Assembly: GCA_026706025.1 (NCBI GenBank)
Contig: JAPOZO010000084.1
Span: forward strand, 62,001-126,000
Length of the DNA stretch: 64,000 nt
Source: Candidatus Poribacteria bacterium
GTDB lineage: Bacteria > Poribacteria > WGA-4E > WGA-3G
Direction: 5' to 3'
Part shown: piece after piece, positions 9,872 through 19,281 of the stretch
How positions within the stretch are numbered: the stretch's first letter is position 1
Layout of the letters: each line of letters starts with the position of its first letter
Translations under genes and position numbers: made by a program
The notes under the pieces: model-generated
Told to the model about the DNA's origin: nothing
Databases searched by the model: none
Seen by the model: only the letters and a program-made list of their open reading frames with translations

Positions 9872-9986
9872 TAGTTATCAGTCGTCAGTCGTCAGTTGCC
9901 TCACAGTGAGAGTAAAGTTATCAACTTCACAACTTTAGCACACTTTCTAAACTGACTGCTGATGACTAATGGCTGATGGCTGACTC
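9872..9986. repeat. Dispersed 'CAGTTATCAGTCGTCAG' repeat (family R1), copy A
   Basis: The stretch is a run of degenerate TCAGT/CTGA units (AGTTATCAGTCGTCAGTCGT, GACTGCTGATGACTAATGGC) around a core GCCTCACAGTGAGAG. The same core recurs at about 26800 and, inverted, at about 38360. It lies between the divergent VWA operon and the gene at 10063, and is non-coding. Confidence 0.75.
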
Positions 9987-9995
9987 GAAATAAGT

Positions 9996-10025
9996 TTGAC
10001 AATGCGCGATTTGCTGTGTTAAAAT
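9996..10025 (+). promoter_or_regulatory. Promoter of the gene at 10063
   Basis: TTGACA (9996-10001) and TAAAAT (10020-10025) are spaced by 18 bases. The ATG at 10063 lies about 30 bases beyond the expected start point and has GGGG six to seven bases upstream. Confidence 0.65.
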
Positions 10026-10062
10026 ATGTTTAAAATAAATTGCGACAAAAGTGGGGTAAAGC

Positions 10063-10434
10063 ATGGCGGAACAAAACGGCAACGAAAATGTAGCCGAAAC
10101 GCAAGGTCAGACTGAGGCAGCGAGTGGTGTTATCATTAACGCTTCGCAGCTGCAGTCGATTGATATTAGCGAACGGTTCACACGGACGAAAACAGAGACG
10201 GGTTGGCGGATTCAATTGGGAGCATCCGCCCGCGTCGTTGTCAACTTTATGACGAGTATGCGGAAACTTGAAATTACACTCATGCAGGACGATTGTATTG
10301 AACGTGACGGCGACGACCTAATTCTGATACGGAATCAATCTGCTGACGCGTATCGCTCACAAAGAGGCGTATCTTCATCACCGCTCGCGCGGAGCAATGA
10401 ACGCCCATCGGCTTCTGACGCGTCTGAGAATTAG
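10063..10434 (+). CDS. Small protein of unknown function
   Basis: Not recognised. The 123-residue product has a polar N-terminal tail, then a compact middle (residues about 25-95) with predicted strands: GVIINASQLQSIDI, WRIQLGASARVVVNF, KLEITLMQDDCIERDGDD. It ends in a low-complexity Ser/Ala tail. There is no signal peptide or membrane helix. A good promoter and a GTGGGG ribosome site support translation. The zinc-ribbon gene begins about 95 bases downstream on the same strand and may be cotranscribed. Confidence 0.6.
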   Translation: MAEQNGNENVAETQGQTEAASGVIINASQLQSIDISERFTRTKTETGWRIQLGASARVVVNFMTSMRKLEITLMQDDCIERDGDDLILIRNQSADAYRSQRGVSSSPLARSNERPSASDASEN

Positions 10435-10528
10435 ACGCTCTGATGCGTCTTTCATCAGGAAATACAGGGGGTGATTGCCCATTCTGGAACGTATCTATCG
10501 GCTTCTCTCAAGTTTAAAGGGTGGGACA

Positions 10529-11011
10529 ATGATCCCTACAGGAGTAGTGCTGAGTCCACAAAGCTATGCACAAATTGTCTCGGAGCTTGCTGAGGTGCTT
10601 GGTTACGAAGGTGTATCGCATTTGCAGCTTGCACATCATCTCGCCTTAAGCGTTTCCATCCAACAAGAAAATACAGATCTGGTTGTCCTGAAGGAGTTGA
10701 GTCCTAACCCGTGTCCAATCTGTCACCGTCGGCTAACATTCCTTCGGGAAACAATGGATCGTTTTGAAAGCGACGGTTCCCAACAGGTTCGTTGTCCTAT
10801 GGGACACCGCTATCCGGGTGAACTGAAAGTGTACTACTTGGACATTTTCCAACACGCTGCGGGCAGCGAATTGGAGAAGCCGGTGAAAGTGTGTCCAGAG
10901 TGTCAAGGTGGAAACATCCAGTATTTAGCAGTGAATGTGATGTTTTGCCTTGACTGTGATTGGGATAGCGGGATGGAGCCGCGGTATCAGATACAGCGTG
11001 TCGGAGATTGA
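10529..11011 (+). CDS. Zinc-ribbon protein of unknown function
   Basis: Cysteine pairs stand out. CPICHRR and, later, VRCPMGHRYPG make one four-ligand cluster (C, C, C, H). VCPECQGG and FCLDCDWDSG make a second, rubredoxin- or zinc-ribbon-like cluster. The N-terminal third is helical (SELAEVLGYEGVSHLQLAHH). Such double-ribbon proteins may bind nucleic acid or act as adaptors, but nothing points to a specific role. I chose the ATG at 10529 because AAAGGGTGGG lies just upstream; a TTG at 10475 would add 18 residues. The gene converges on groEL with a 9-3-9 hairpin between them. Confidence 0.65.
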   Translation: MIPTGVVLSPQSYAQIVSELAEVLGYEGVSHLQLAHHLALSVSIQQENTDLVVLKELSPNPCPICHRRLTFLRETMDRFESDGSQQVRCPMGHRYPGELKVYYLDIFQHAAGSELEKPVKVCPECQGGNIQYLAVNVMFCLDCDWDSGMEPRYQIQRVGD

Positions 11012-11040
11012 TAGCGGAATTGCGTTGAGAAAAATCGGAT

Positions 11041-11061
11041 GGCGCGCTTATAAAGCGCGCC
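11041..11061. repeat. 9-3-9 hairpin between convergent genes (family R4)
   Basis: GGCGCGCTT, ATA, AAGCGCGCC form a perfect 9-base stem with a 3-base loop between the zinc-ribbon gene and groEL. It has no T-run. Stems of the same geometry and related sequence lie at 13690 and 42691. Confidence 0.7.
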
Positions 11062-11113
11062 AACATAGATCATGATTTGGTGTGCTTGGCAGTACACCCA
11101 ATTCAGAATAGGC

Positions 11114-12766
<1,653 letters not shown>

Positions 12767-12827
12767 TTAATTTGAGTGTTGTTATATTGAGACCTAAAAA
12801 GCGTTGCGACCATAAATCGCTTCCATA

Positions 12828-12856
12828 ATTATAGCATACACGCTCGGTAAAGTCAA
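12828..12856 (-). promoter_or_regulatory. groEL promoter
   Basis: On the minus strand TTGACT (12851-12856), a 17-base spacer and TATAAT (12828-12833) form a near-consensus sigma70 promoter. The leader to the ATG at 12751 is about 70 bases. Confidence 0.85.
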
Positions 12857-12894
12857 TTTTTTATGATTGCTGAATGCTGTTCAGAATCCAAAAC

Positions 12895-12923
12895 TTGACA
12901 CCAGCGCGCGAATAAGATATAAT
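12895..12923 (+). promoter_or_regulatory. Perfect consensus sigma70 promoter of the 12962 cassette
   Basis: TTGACA (12895-12900), exactly 17 bases, TATAAT (12918-12923). It stands back to back with the groEL promoter, with the two -35 boxes 38 bases apart, so one regulator could affect both. Confidence 0.88.
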
Positions 12924-12961
12924 ACCCATAAAAATCCAGATACAAAATGGTTATTTGAAAC

Positions 12962-13255
12962 ATGTTAACCAATCGAATTAGGGAAAGCCCTCTACTTTTA
13001 CGGGAAGGCAGGAAAACACTAATAGCTCTACATGGCGAAATTAAGAAAATTACTGACCAGTTGAAAAGAGGGAATATGAATCCCGGAATAGGAAACAAAT
13101 CGATTGGTAACAGAATCATCGAATCACGAACCCGCGGTGGTGCGCGAGTCTATTGGAGAATTAGAGGCAGTCAATTTGAAATCTTAGGGATCTCTGGTAA
13201 AGATAACCAGCAGAAGGTCATTGATGAGGTCCTAAAACATTTTGGAGATAAATAA
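12962..13255 (+). CDS. Small basic protein, possibly RelE/ParE-like
   Basis: This 97-residue protein is rich in Lys/Arg. The C-terminal half, GGARVYWRIRGSQFEILGI followed by a KDNQQKVIDEVLKHF helix, has the strand-strand-helix pattern and the R-Y-x-R centre of RelE/ParE-type toxins. The match is weak, and the N-terminal half (IRESPLLLREGRKTLIALHG) does not clearly fit. No good ribosome site precedes the ATG, but the consensus promoter about 35 bases upstream supports expression. It is followed after two bases by a second gene, as in toxin-antitoxin modules. The function is a guess. Confidence 0.6.
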   Translation: MLTNRIRESPLLLREGRKTLIALHGEIKKITDQLKRGNMNPGIGNKSIGNRIIESRTRGGARVYWRIRGSQFEILGISGKDNQQKVIDEVLKHFGDK

Positions 13256-13257
13256 AA

Positions 13258-13659
13258 ATGGATAAATCTTACATAACTTTACAACATAACGGTTATAGAC
13301 TAACAATCTATAGCGGAATTGCCTCTCTGGATCCGGATAACGATAATGTCGATGTTCAGGTTACTTTTCCGAACGGTGACAACTTCTCTGCCACCTTTTT
13401 TACCCTCCAAAACATTAACACCTTGATGCAACACTATACAAAAACTGGCGAATGTGCTGCCGGTTCGTACTTCTGGGCATCTAACATGATCATCGTCCAA
13501 AAACTTACAGAACAGACGATCTGTGAAGCCATTGATGATTTGTTAGCAGGAGAGGAATTTACGTCTATTTTTTCAAAAAATTCGGAGCCCACAATTGTTT
13601 CTCCCAAAGATGGAGAGGCACTCTTCAAACGTTTTGATGAATCTTTACAGAACTCCTAA
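13258..13659 (+). CDS. Small acidic partner protein of unknown function
   Basis: This 133-residue acidic protein starts two bases after the preceding stop, so it is almost certainly cotranslated. A strand-rich first half (HNGYRLTIYSGIASLD, VDVQVTFPNGDNFSATFF) is followed by NINTLMQHYTKTGECAAGSY, FWASNMIIV and a helical stretch EQTICEAIDDLLAGEEF. No DNA-binding motif is visible, which is unusual for an antitoxin. If the first gene is a toxin this would be its neutralising partner; equally, both could be subunits of something else. It ends about 30 bases before a 9-3-9 hairpin. Confidence 0.6.
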   Translation: MDKSYITLQHNGYRLTIYSGIASLDPDNDNVDVQVTFPNGDNFSATFFTLQNINTLMQHYTKTGECAAGSYFWASNMIIVQKLTEQTICEAIDDLLAGEEFTSIFSKNSEPTIVSPKDGEALFKRFDESLQNS

Positions 13660-13689
13660 TCTGAAATGCAAAGTTTGTGCGTAATATCC

Positions 13690-13710
13690 GGCGAGGTTAG
13701 AAACCTCGCC
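13690..13710. repeat. 9-3-9 hairpin between convergent genes (family R4)
   Basis: GGCGAGGTT, AGA, AACCTCGCC form a perfect stem between the ends of two convergent genes, without a T-run. The stem equals that at 42691 and differs from 11041 by paired changes. Confidence 0.7.
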
Positions 13711-13759
13711 AGCAACGTCAAATGTTTAATATTACAAGGCTTCCCTACGCGACTTACAA

Positions 13760-14482
13760 TCAACGGGAAGCCTTCAGACTGCCCCACGTAACTGCTAATT
13801 TCTGTGCGGGTTCAACTGCGAGTGTCGCTTCGCCTAAGGTAATCGCTGGGATTATAGGTACCGATCCTAATTCCAAAGAGACGATGTCTATCGTTTCAAT
13901 CCAGTCATCGGGACGTGGGTTCTCCCATTTCGTGGTAATCAAGCCTGCGTGTCCACAGGGACCGCCTTCTTTCAAAATCCATCCCCAGACAGAGTTATCG
14001 TCTTCAAGATTGGCACCGTCGTGGCACCAGTCGTCGGAGTTAAAACCTGAAGTCAGCTCCAGTTCTTCCTTTTTCCCGGTCCGGTAGTGCATGACGAACT
14101 TGTAGCTTGGTACGCCGTTCTGCTCCCACCCCGTTGCGTGAAAAAAATAGACGAACTTCGCTTTGCCACCAACTTCAATGTCCTCGACTGCCTTGGGCCA
14201 TTTCGCCGCATTCGTTCCGAAGACAACGATGGCCCCATCAATGATCTGAAATTCAACCTTTCCGTCTGGTCCCTCAAATTCATCGACTTCGCCAATGGGT
14301 AGGCGCGAGAGTGTACTGTCGCCTGGGTTCAGCGTCCACCATTGGTGTTCGACCAGTTTTGTGTTTGAATAGGGTTCAATATCAATATGCACCCATTCAT
14401 CTAACGCATCGGCAATTCCTACTGCAAAAAGACTGACAGCAGAGAAAATAGCCATCAGCCTGAACAATTTAACCAATTTCAT
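13760..14482 (-). CDS. Secreted protein with C-terminal VEPxxKLAxxW motif
   Basis: A classical signal peptide (MKLVKLFRLMAIFSAVSLFA, cleavage near GIADA) leads into a beta-rich secreted domain of about 200 residues with many Trp and Asp (DEWVHIDIEPYSNT, DNSVWGWILKEGG). The family is not recognised. The C-terminus AVEPAQKLAVTWGSLKASR closely parallels PVEPKGKLATQWADIKRQ at the end of the otherwise different secreted protein at 29990-30718, so the ending looks like a shared module. The gene converges with the 12962 cassette. It probably acts in the periplasm or at the cell surface. Confidence 0.7.
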   Translation of the reverse strand: MKLVKLFRLMAIFSAVSLFAVGIADALDEWVHIDIEPYSNTKLVEHQWWTLNPGDSTLSRLPIGEVDEFEGPDGKVEFQIIDGAIVVFGTNAAKWPKAVEDIEVGGKAKFVYFFHATGWEQNGVPSYKFVMHYRTGKKEELELTSGFNSDDWCHDGANLEDDNSVWGWILKEGGPCGHAGLITTKWENPRPDDWIETIDIVSLELGSVPIIPAITLGEATLAVEPAQKLAVTWGSLKASR

Positions 14483-14599
14483 AAACGGTTTCCTCCTATG
14501 TCGATTTGTGGGGATAGTATAGCAGAATTATAAAGGATGTCTATAAATTTTGGTAGGTGAGTCAGAGACATTCAGTTTTCCATTTTTCGCTCTAATTTT

Positions 14600-15000
14600 T
14601 GCCCAGACCCAGTAGGTGCGGTTTCCTAACGGAATTATAGGTGTCAATTTAAGAAAAATAACCGTCGGTCCCCCAGGCCCGGTAGGTTCGGTTTCCTAAC
14701 CGAACCGGCTCCTACGCGAAAACCTTGAGGACTTCAAAAATACTCTTCAGTCCCGTAGGGTTTATTTGCTGGGGTGTTTCTTCACAACGTTTATAGCAGG
14801 GTCATTTTATAACCCTTTAGCCCTGTAAGGGCGGCATGTTTATTACATCCGTTATAAAACGCTGCGAAAATCCCTAAAATGATACCTATAGCGCGGTTTT
14901 GCGGTGTACTCACCTGCCCCCCTGATAAGGGGGGATAAAGGGGGGTGTTTTTGCTGGGGTGTTTCTTGCGATCTGCATTCCTAACCGCACCGGATCATCA
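14600..15000. repeat. Repeat-rich intergenic island (families R2 and R3)
   Basis: No gene is supported between 14483 and 15088. The stretch is a mosaic of repeats. AGTAGGTGCGGTTTCCTAAC lies at about 14613. CCCGGTAGGTTCGGTTTCC lies at about 14678. A full R2 element spans 14892-14995, inverted with respect to 6622-6720. The R3 hairpin block (GATAAGGGGGG) is at 14917-14947. An 18-base direct repeat, TTTGCTGGGGTGTTTCTT, lies at 14765-14782 and 14950-14967. The layering suggests successive insertions of short elements. Confidence 0.7.
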
Positions 15001-15088
15001 AAAGACGGCACGAAACCCAACAATTTCTTAAAATTGAATGGCTCTAGTAGGTTAGCATGGAGGTGTTCGTAGTGTGTGGGAATCAGCA

Positions 15089-15460
15089 TCAATTACCGGT
15101 ATGTTTTTTATAGGCGAATTCAAGGACAGGGAAAAGGGTTGACATATCTTCAGGAATATCGTAATAGATAAAATCTACTAATTTACCTTTCTGAACACCA
15201 CATAACTTACATCCATCATGTTTAAGTTCCAATTGCTCTGCTTCTGCGTCGTCTATCCGGACAAAGAGTCTCGGTAACATAAATGCTTTAGGTTTTCTCT
15301 TAATTAATTCGCCATCCTTACCTACAACAACCTCTTCAACTGGTGGAAAGAGACCTTCAGGCAGAATTCCAAATATTCTTTTTATTTTTCCTATAACGCT
15401 CCTATCGGTTAGCCAAAAGCCACAAGCATCTTTGAAAATTTTGGAGGATTTAGCCCCCAT
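15089..15460 (-). CDS. Hypothetical protein, possibly a frameshifted tail of the nuclease gene
   Basis: Not recognised. The 123 codons overlap the 3' end of the nuclease gene by 52 bases in another frame. The ATG at 15460 has AGAGGG immediately against it, too close for a normal ribosome site. The protein reads KIKRIFGILPEGLFPPVEEV, then LPRLFVRIDDAEAEQLE, and has one CKLC pair. The codon pattern looks genuine. Either it is a separate overlapping gene read by coupling, or a frameshift has split a longer protein whose C-terminal domain this is. Confidence 0.5.
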   Translation of the reverse strand: MGAKSSKIFKDACGFWLTDRSVIGKIKRIFGILPEGLFPPVEEVVVGKDGELIKRKPKAFMLPRLFVRIDDAEAEQLELKHDGCKLCGVQKGKLVDFIYYDIPEDMSTLFPVLEFAYKKHTGN

Positions 15461-16227
15461 CCCTCTTTATTTATCAAATTCTGTATATCGGCAACTCCTC
15501 CATAAAACAATTTGAGATTTTCTTCAGTGTATCTTTTTTTGAAGAAGTCTATAAGTTCTTCGGAAAGTGAATTTCTAACCATCTCCCTTGTCCACTCAAC
15601 ATCTGACTCAGGAAGAGTCGTAATTGGTCTTTCTTCCGAAAGGCTATCAATTGCGTCGTCAGTTGAATTAGAATTCGGAGCAATTGGACTAATTTCGGAA
15701 GTGCTCGTTTTCCCTTTTTCTTCCAATGCGATTTCAGCGTTCAACTCTGCCTCACCCGATATTACATTGGATTTTAGGAAATATTTCTCCAAATTAGTGA
15801 CAGATCCTTCTCGATCTTCGTCAATATCAGTTTCACAAAAAATCCTGTCGCTCAAACTTGAGGCTTCCCATCGAGAAAGGTAAAACCGCCAGAGCTTGCC
15901 GTTTGTAATTATCGCAAGTGGTACGTTCCCGCTATAGGCGTAAAAACAGATTTGCTCTTCGTTTTTTCCGATTGGTTGATCCCAGCGTTTACACTCAATC
16001 AGCACTACAGGGTTTTGATTCCGTTTGGTATGTAAGGCATAATCGGCTCTTCTACTTTCAACCTTATATTCAGGTATAATTTCCATAGACGCTAAATTGG
16101 TATCGTCCCATCCTAACGTCCGCAGAATCGGTAAAACGACATATTGTTGGATAGTCGCCTCATTGGCTTCTGCTAAGTGTTGCTTGTGTTCAAGGATGTG
16201 TGCGATAGTATTTCTCAAATCGGTCAT
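15409..16227 (-). CDS. Restriction-type endonuclease domain protein (HsdR N-terminal-like)
   Basis: Residues 1-130 look like the PD-(D/E)XK nuclease domain of type I restriction HsdR N-termini: a helix with LPILRTLGWDD, RADYALH (D62), VVLIECKRW (E78, K80), then QICFYAYSG and ITNGKLWRFY. A Ser/Thr-rich linker (about 165-215) and a helical C-terminal region follow. No HsdM, HsdS or helicase is adjacent, so it is not a type I enzyme as it stands. Such solitary proteins are common and of unknown role. The next gene downstream overlaps it in another frame. The orphan HicB lies 32 bases upstream on the same strand. Confidence 0.75.
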   Translation of the reverse strand: MTDLRNTIAHILEHKQHLAEANEATIQQYVVLPILRTLGWDDTNLASMEIIPEYKVESRRADYALHTKRNQNPVVLIECKRWDQPIGKNEEQICFYAYSGNVPLAIITNGKLWRFYLSRWEASSLSDRIFCETDIDEDREGSVTNLEKYFLKSNVISGEAELNAEIALEEKGKTSTSEISPIAPNSNSTDDAIDSLSEERPITTLPESDVEWTREMVRNSLSEELIDFFKKRYTEENLKLFYGGVADIQNLINKEGWGLNPPKFSKMLVAFG

Positions 16228-16259
16228 GCAAAATTTCCTGACTGCTCATAAAGCCGCTG

Positions 16260-16586
16260 CTATGCCAAAGCAGCCTTTTCCAAAACCTTTTGAAGGTAAA
16301 CATCAAAATCTAAGTGAAGCTGTTCGGCATTCAAAGCAAGTTTGCAATGTGTCTCGGGACTTATGTGGATCATAAACTCACCAGAAAAAGGTTTATCCGG
16401 TATTTTACCTTGTTCCTTGCAGAATTCAATGTACCCCTCAATGGACGTTTGCATCTCTTTTCGCAGTTCGGCTACAGATGCACCATAGAACGTGATTACA
16501 TCATTGGTGTTAATTACTGTTCCATGGAAAAGGTCAATTTCTGGGTCAAAATTGACAGCACCGATATAACCATTGTATTCAATCAT
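16260..16586 (-). CDS. HicB-family antitoxin-like protein without HicA
   Basis: The 108-residue protein has the HicB layout: a partial RNase-H-like fold (NGYIGAVNFDPEIDLFHGTV, TFYGASVAELRKEMQTSIEG, YIEFCKEQGKIPDKP), then a ribbon-helix-helix-like tail (GEFMIHISPETHCKLALNAE) of HicB proteins. HicB normally binds and neutralises the HicA mRNA interferase. No HicA-sized frame is found on either side: 27 bases upstream lies the rqcH stop and 32 bases downstream the nuclease. Solitary HicB proteins exist as DNA-binding regulators, which is the simplest reading. Confidence 0.8.
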   Translation of the reverse strand: MIEYNGYIGAVNFDPEIDLFHGTVINTNDVITFYGASVAELRKEMQTSIEGYIEFCKEQGKIPDKPFSGEFMIHISPETHCKLALNAEQLHLDFDVYLQKVLEKAALA

Positions 16587-16613
16587 AACATAATCCTAAC
16601 AGAAGCAAGATTT

Positions 16614-18323
16614 TTATTCTTTCGACGACGGGACAGCGGGTTCGACGTATAATGTCTTCTCACGCGTGTAATGCACATACCCAGCGACGTTGCCCTTCCG
16701 TTTTACGACATACCGCGCCCACGTATAGTCAACTGGCACATTACTCGCATGATGCGCTTTGCTGTAGTAGGCGGCGAGTTGCGCGGCTTGTAATAACGTC
16801 GGCATCGGGATGTCCGGACGGTTTTCTGGGTTGCGGATGATGACGTGCGAACCGTGGATCTGTTTGGTATGGAGCCACATATCACTCGGTTTGGCAATCT
16901 GACGTAGGAGCAGATCGTTCGACTGGCTGTTCTTGCCGACATACATCTGGAAACCGTTGGTAGAGGTGTATCTTCGGAAGGGACCCTCGCCTGCTTCCTG
17001 CTTCTGCTTTCTGCTTTGCGGAACCTTGAGATAGCCGTTGGCGACGAATTCAGTCCGAAGTCGCTGGAGTGCTTCCAAAGTATCAGCGGATTCCAACTTA
17101 GATGTATACAGCTGGAGCGTCTCCTGATCCGCGTCCAAGTCTGCTATCAGCTGCTGGATGCGCGAACGTCCGCGCTTCGCCTTCGTGTATTTCTTAAAAT
17201 AAGCCTGGGCGTTGTCGGAAGGGGTCTGCTCTGGATTAAGCGGTATCAACATCTTTTCGAGTTCAGGACTATAGTAGTTCTGGAGCTCCACCTGTTGCTG
17301 TCCGCGGGTGATCGTGTGTAGGTTGGCGAGGATTAATTCACCTTGAATGCGGTAATCTTCGGCTTTCTCTGCGCGTTCCAAATCGGTTTGTAGTGCCTTC
17401 GCCTTTCGACGGAGTATCCCCTTCTGTTTCTTCAACGCCTGCGTCAGCGTCCGGCGTTCCGAAGCGATGTTCTCCTTCAAGGTAATCGCGTCGTAGTAGG
17501 CGCAGAAGGCATCGCTCATCGTGTCGAATGTTTGAGAGGTGGCAGTCGGAAATTGCTGCAGCGGTAGTGCCGATACTGCGATTGGCGCGTTGCCATCCGT
17601 GAAGAGTTGTGGTGAAGCGTGCTTCGGATCGAAATAGGCGATAACCTGCTGATAGGCATCCCAGAGTTCTGTCTCAGCCGCGCGTGCGACGACCTCTTTC
17701 GCGAGTGCCGGACTGAAACCGTCAATCTTGTTAAAGAGCTGTCGCCAACTCACCTCTGCTTGTCCATCCATCAGTTCCGTAAACGCTGCCTTGTCTAACG
17801 TCAAAGGGTCCACTTTCCCCTGTTGCGGTGGTAAAGTGTAAGTCTCACCGGGCAAAATTTCTCGGTGTCGGCTCATTGTCTCATCAATACGTTTGAGGCT
17901 TTCCAGAATCCTGTCGTCGGTCGCATCTATGAGGATGATGTTGCTATGTTTGCCCATCATCTCTGCGATAACGGCTTTCGGGGAGGGTTGTATCGGTTCA
18001 TCGGAGACGGGTTGGACGGTTATTTTAAGGATGCGATCCCAACCGAGTTGTTCAATCTCGGTAATCGTGCCGCCTCTGAGATGTGTTGTGAGGAAGTCTC
18101 CCAAATAGGACTGTCTTTGTCCGGGTGGCGGCTTGTCAATGAGATGGATACGGGCATGCACCGAGTGTGCTGATACCGTGAGCCAGTGCGTCTCGGCAGC
18201 ATGACTCATCCTGAATGAAAAGGCGTGTGCATTCGCTTGTTCGATGTGCCGAATTGTGCTGCCTAAAAGGGTCTCGCGGAGTTCTTGCGTAACAATGCGG
18301 AGTGCTAAAGAATCAAAAGACAT
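16614..18323 (-). CDS. rqcH: NFACT-family ribosome quality control protein RqcH
   Basis: RqcH binds obstructed 50S subunits and adds alanine tails to stalled chains. The N-terminal NFACT-N domain is clear (SFDSLALRIVTQELRETLLG, then AVIAEMMGKHSNIILID), followed by a long coiled coil (about residues 280-420) and the C-terminal NFACT-R RNA-binding domain (YTSTNGFQMYVGKNSQSNDL, PSDMWLHTKQIHGSHVIIRN). The 569-residue length is typical. It is the fourth gene of a run starting at 21245 and begins 8 bases after the DapA-like gene. The context offers no functional link, but housekeeping genes are often placed this way. Confidence 0.9.
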   Translation of the reverse strand: MSFDSLALRIVTQELRETLLGSTIRHIEQANAHAFSFRMSHAAETHWLTVSAHSVHARIHLIDKPPPGQRQSYLGDFLTTHLRGGTITEIEQLGWDRILKITVQPVSDEPIQPSPKAVIAEMMGKHSNIILIDATDDRILESLKRIDETMSRHREILPGETYTLPPQQGKVDPLTLDKAAFTELMDGQAEVSWRQLFNKIDGFSPALAKEVVARAAETELWDAYQQVIAYFDPKHASPQLFTDGNAPIAVSALPLQQFPTATSQTFDTMSDAFCAYYDAITLKENIASERRTLTQALKKQKGILRRKAKALQTDLERAEKAEDYRIQGELILANLHTITRGQQQVELQNYYSPELEKMLIPLNPEQTPSDNAQAYFKKYTKAKRGRSRIQQLIADLDADQETLQLYTSKLESADTLEALQRLRTEFVANGYLKVPQSRKQKQEAGEGPFRRYTSTNGFQMYVGKNSQSNDLLLRQIAKPSDMWLHTKQIHGSHVIIRNPENRPDIPMPTLLQAAQLAAYYSKAHHASNVPVDYTWARYVVKRKGNVAGYVHYTREKTLYVEPAVPSSKE

Positions 18324-18331
18324 AGTAAAAT

Positions 18332-19270
18332 CTAATGGTAACGCTTCAAGTCTTGTGTTATCCCGCGGAGTTGGGCTTGGATTTCTGCAGGGACACGTGG
18401 ATTAAAGGGACCGCCGGTGCCTGCAGCAATATCGTCGAAACCGCTTAAGATCATCGCCTCAACGACGGCAGAATAGTTATAGACCCGCTCGTTCATGAAA
18501 CGGATCTCCTCAAGCGGTGCGATGTCGGCTTCAATCTGTGCAGAGGTCTCGTAATCACCACGGCGTTGTGCGTTGTTAATTTCGTCTGAGGCACGCGCGA
18601 ACGCGACGGCTATGCCGGAGGTGTGTCCTTTTGTGCCTAACTGTGCCGGTTGCGTACACCTGTCCCCGATCCCCCACATCACAATCCCACTATCACCGAC
18701 ACCTTCAACGAGTGGCTCAACATCTTCTTCTCCGGTGCCGATCTTCACACCAATGAAATGCGGGGAGTCGTTTAGGAGACGGATGACTGCTGCCAAGTCG
18801 CGCTTCTGACGGAAGTAGTAGAGAAACCGCGCGCCACAAGCAGTGCCGTATTTCTCTCCGAATTCCATGTATTGTTGGTAGACACCCTCTGGATTCGAGA
18901 TCCCCGTCAGCGGCATAAGTAGATACGCATCTGGGGGTCTACTGAGCTCCGTTTGTGCTTCAATAAGTTGACCGGCTTGGCGGATGGGGTTGGGAACAAT
19001 ACCGGATATGAGGATACCGTCGTCGCCGATTTGCTGTCCGGTTTTGTCAATGAGGCGCAGCTGCTCGGTCTCACTGATGTGGTGAATCAGGCTTGTTCCG
19101 GCGATTGCAATGACGCGCTGCCGTCCCTCGTCCAAGTAATTGTTGCGCATCAAATAGTCGATATTTTTGGCATGTCCTGTCCAATCAATCTTGTCCGCTT
19201 TGAAAGGGACGATAGGAATCGCAGTAACCGAGTTAAGCGCATCCAGTAGTTGTGGTATCTCTAATGACAT
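18332..19270 (-). CDS. Dihydrodipicolinate synthase / N-acetylneuraminate lyase family protein
   Basis: A class I aldolase TIM barrel. The Schiff-base lysine is in GVKIGTGEED and the catalytic tyrosine in RFLYYFRQ. The N-terminus VTAIPIVPFKADKIDW and the AGTSLIHHISETEQ loop are of the family, though the loop departs from the GTTGE of lysine-pathway enzymes. The substrate is therefore more likely a sugar acid or similar ketoacid than aspartate semialdehyde (inference). AGAAGGAG precedes the ATG. It sits 11 bases after the DUF5683-like gene and 8 before rqcH. Confidence 0.85.
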   Translation of the reverse strand: MSLEIPQLLDALNSVTAIPIVPFKADKIDWTGHAKNIDYLMRNNYLDEGRQRVIAIAGTSLIHHISETEQLRLIDKTGQQIGDDGILISGIVPNPIRQAGQLIEAQTELSRPPDAYLLMPLTGISNPEGVYQQYMEFGEKYGTACGARFLYYFRQKRDLAAVIRLLNDSPHFIGVKIGTGEEDVEPLVEGVGDSGIVMWGIGDRCTQPAQLGTKGHTSGIAVAFARASDEINNAQRRGDYETSAQIEADIAPLEEIRFMNERVYNYSAVVEAMILSGFDDIAAGTGGPFNPRVPAEIQAQLRGITQDLKRYH

Positions 19271-19281
19271 AGTTTCTCCTT

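Noticed and set aside
9872-9986. A CRISPR array.
   Set aside because: The units are short, degenerate and without regular spacers.
14910-15092. A 60-codon minus-strand frame.
   Set aside because: It lies over repeat elements and has no ribosome site.
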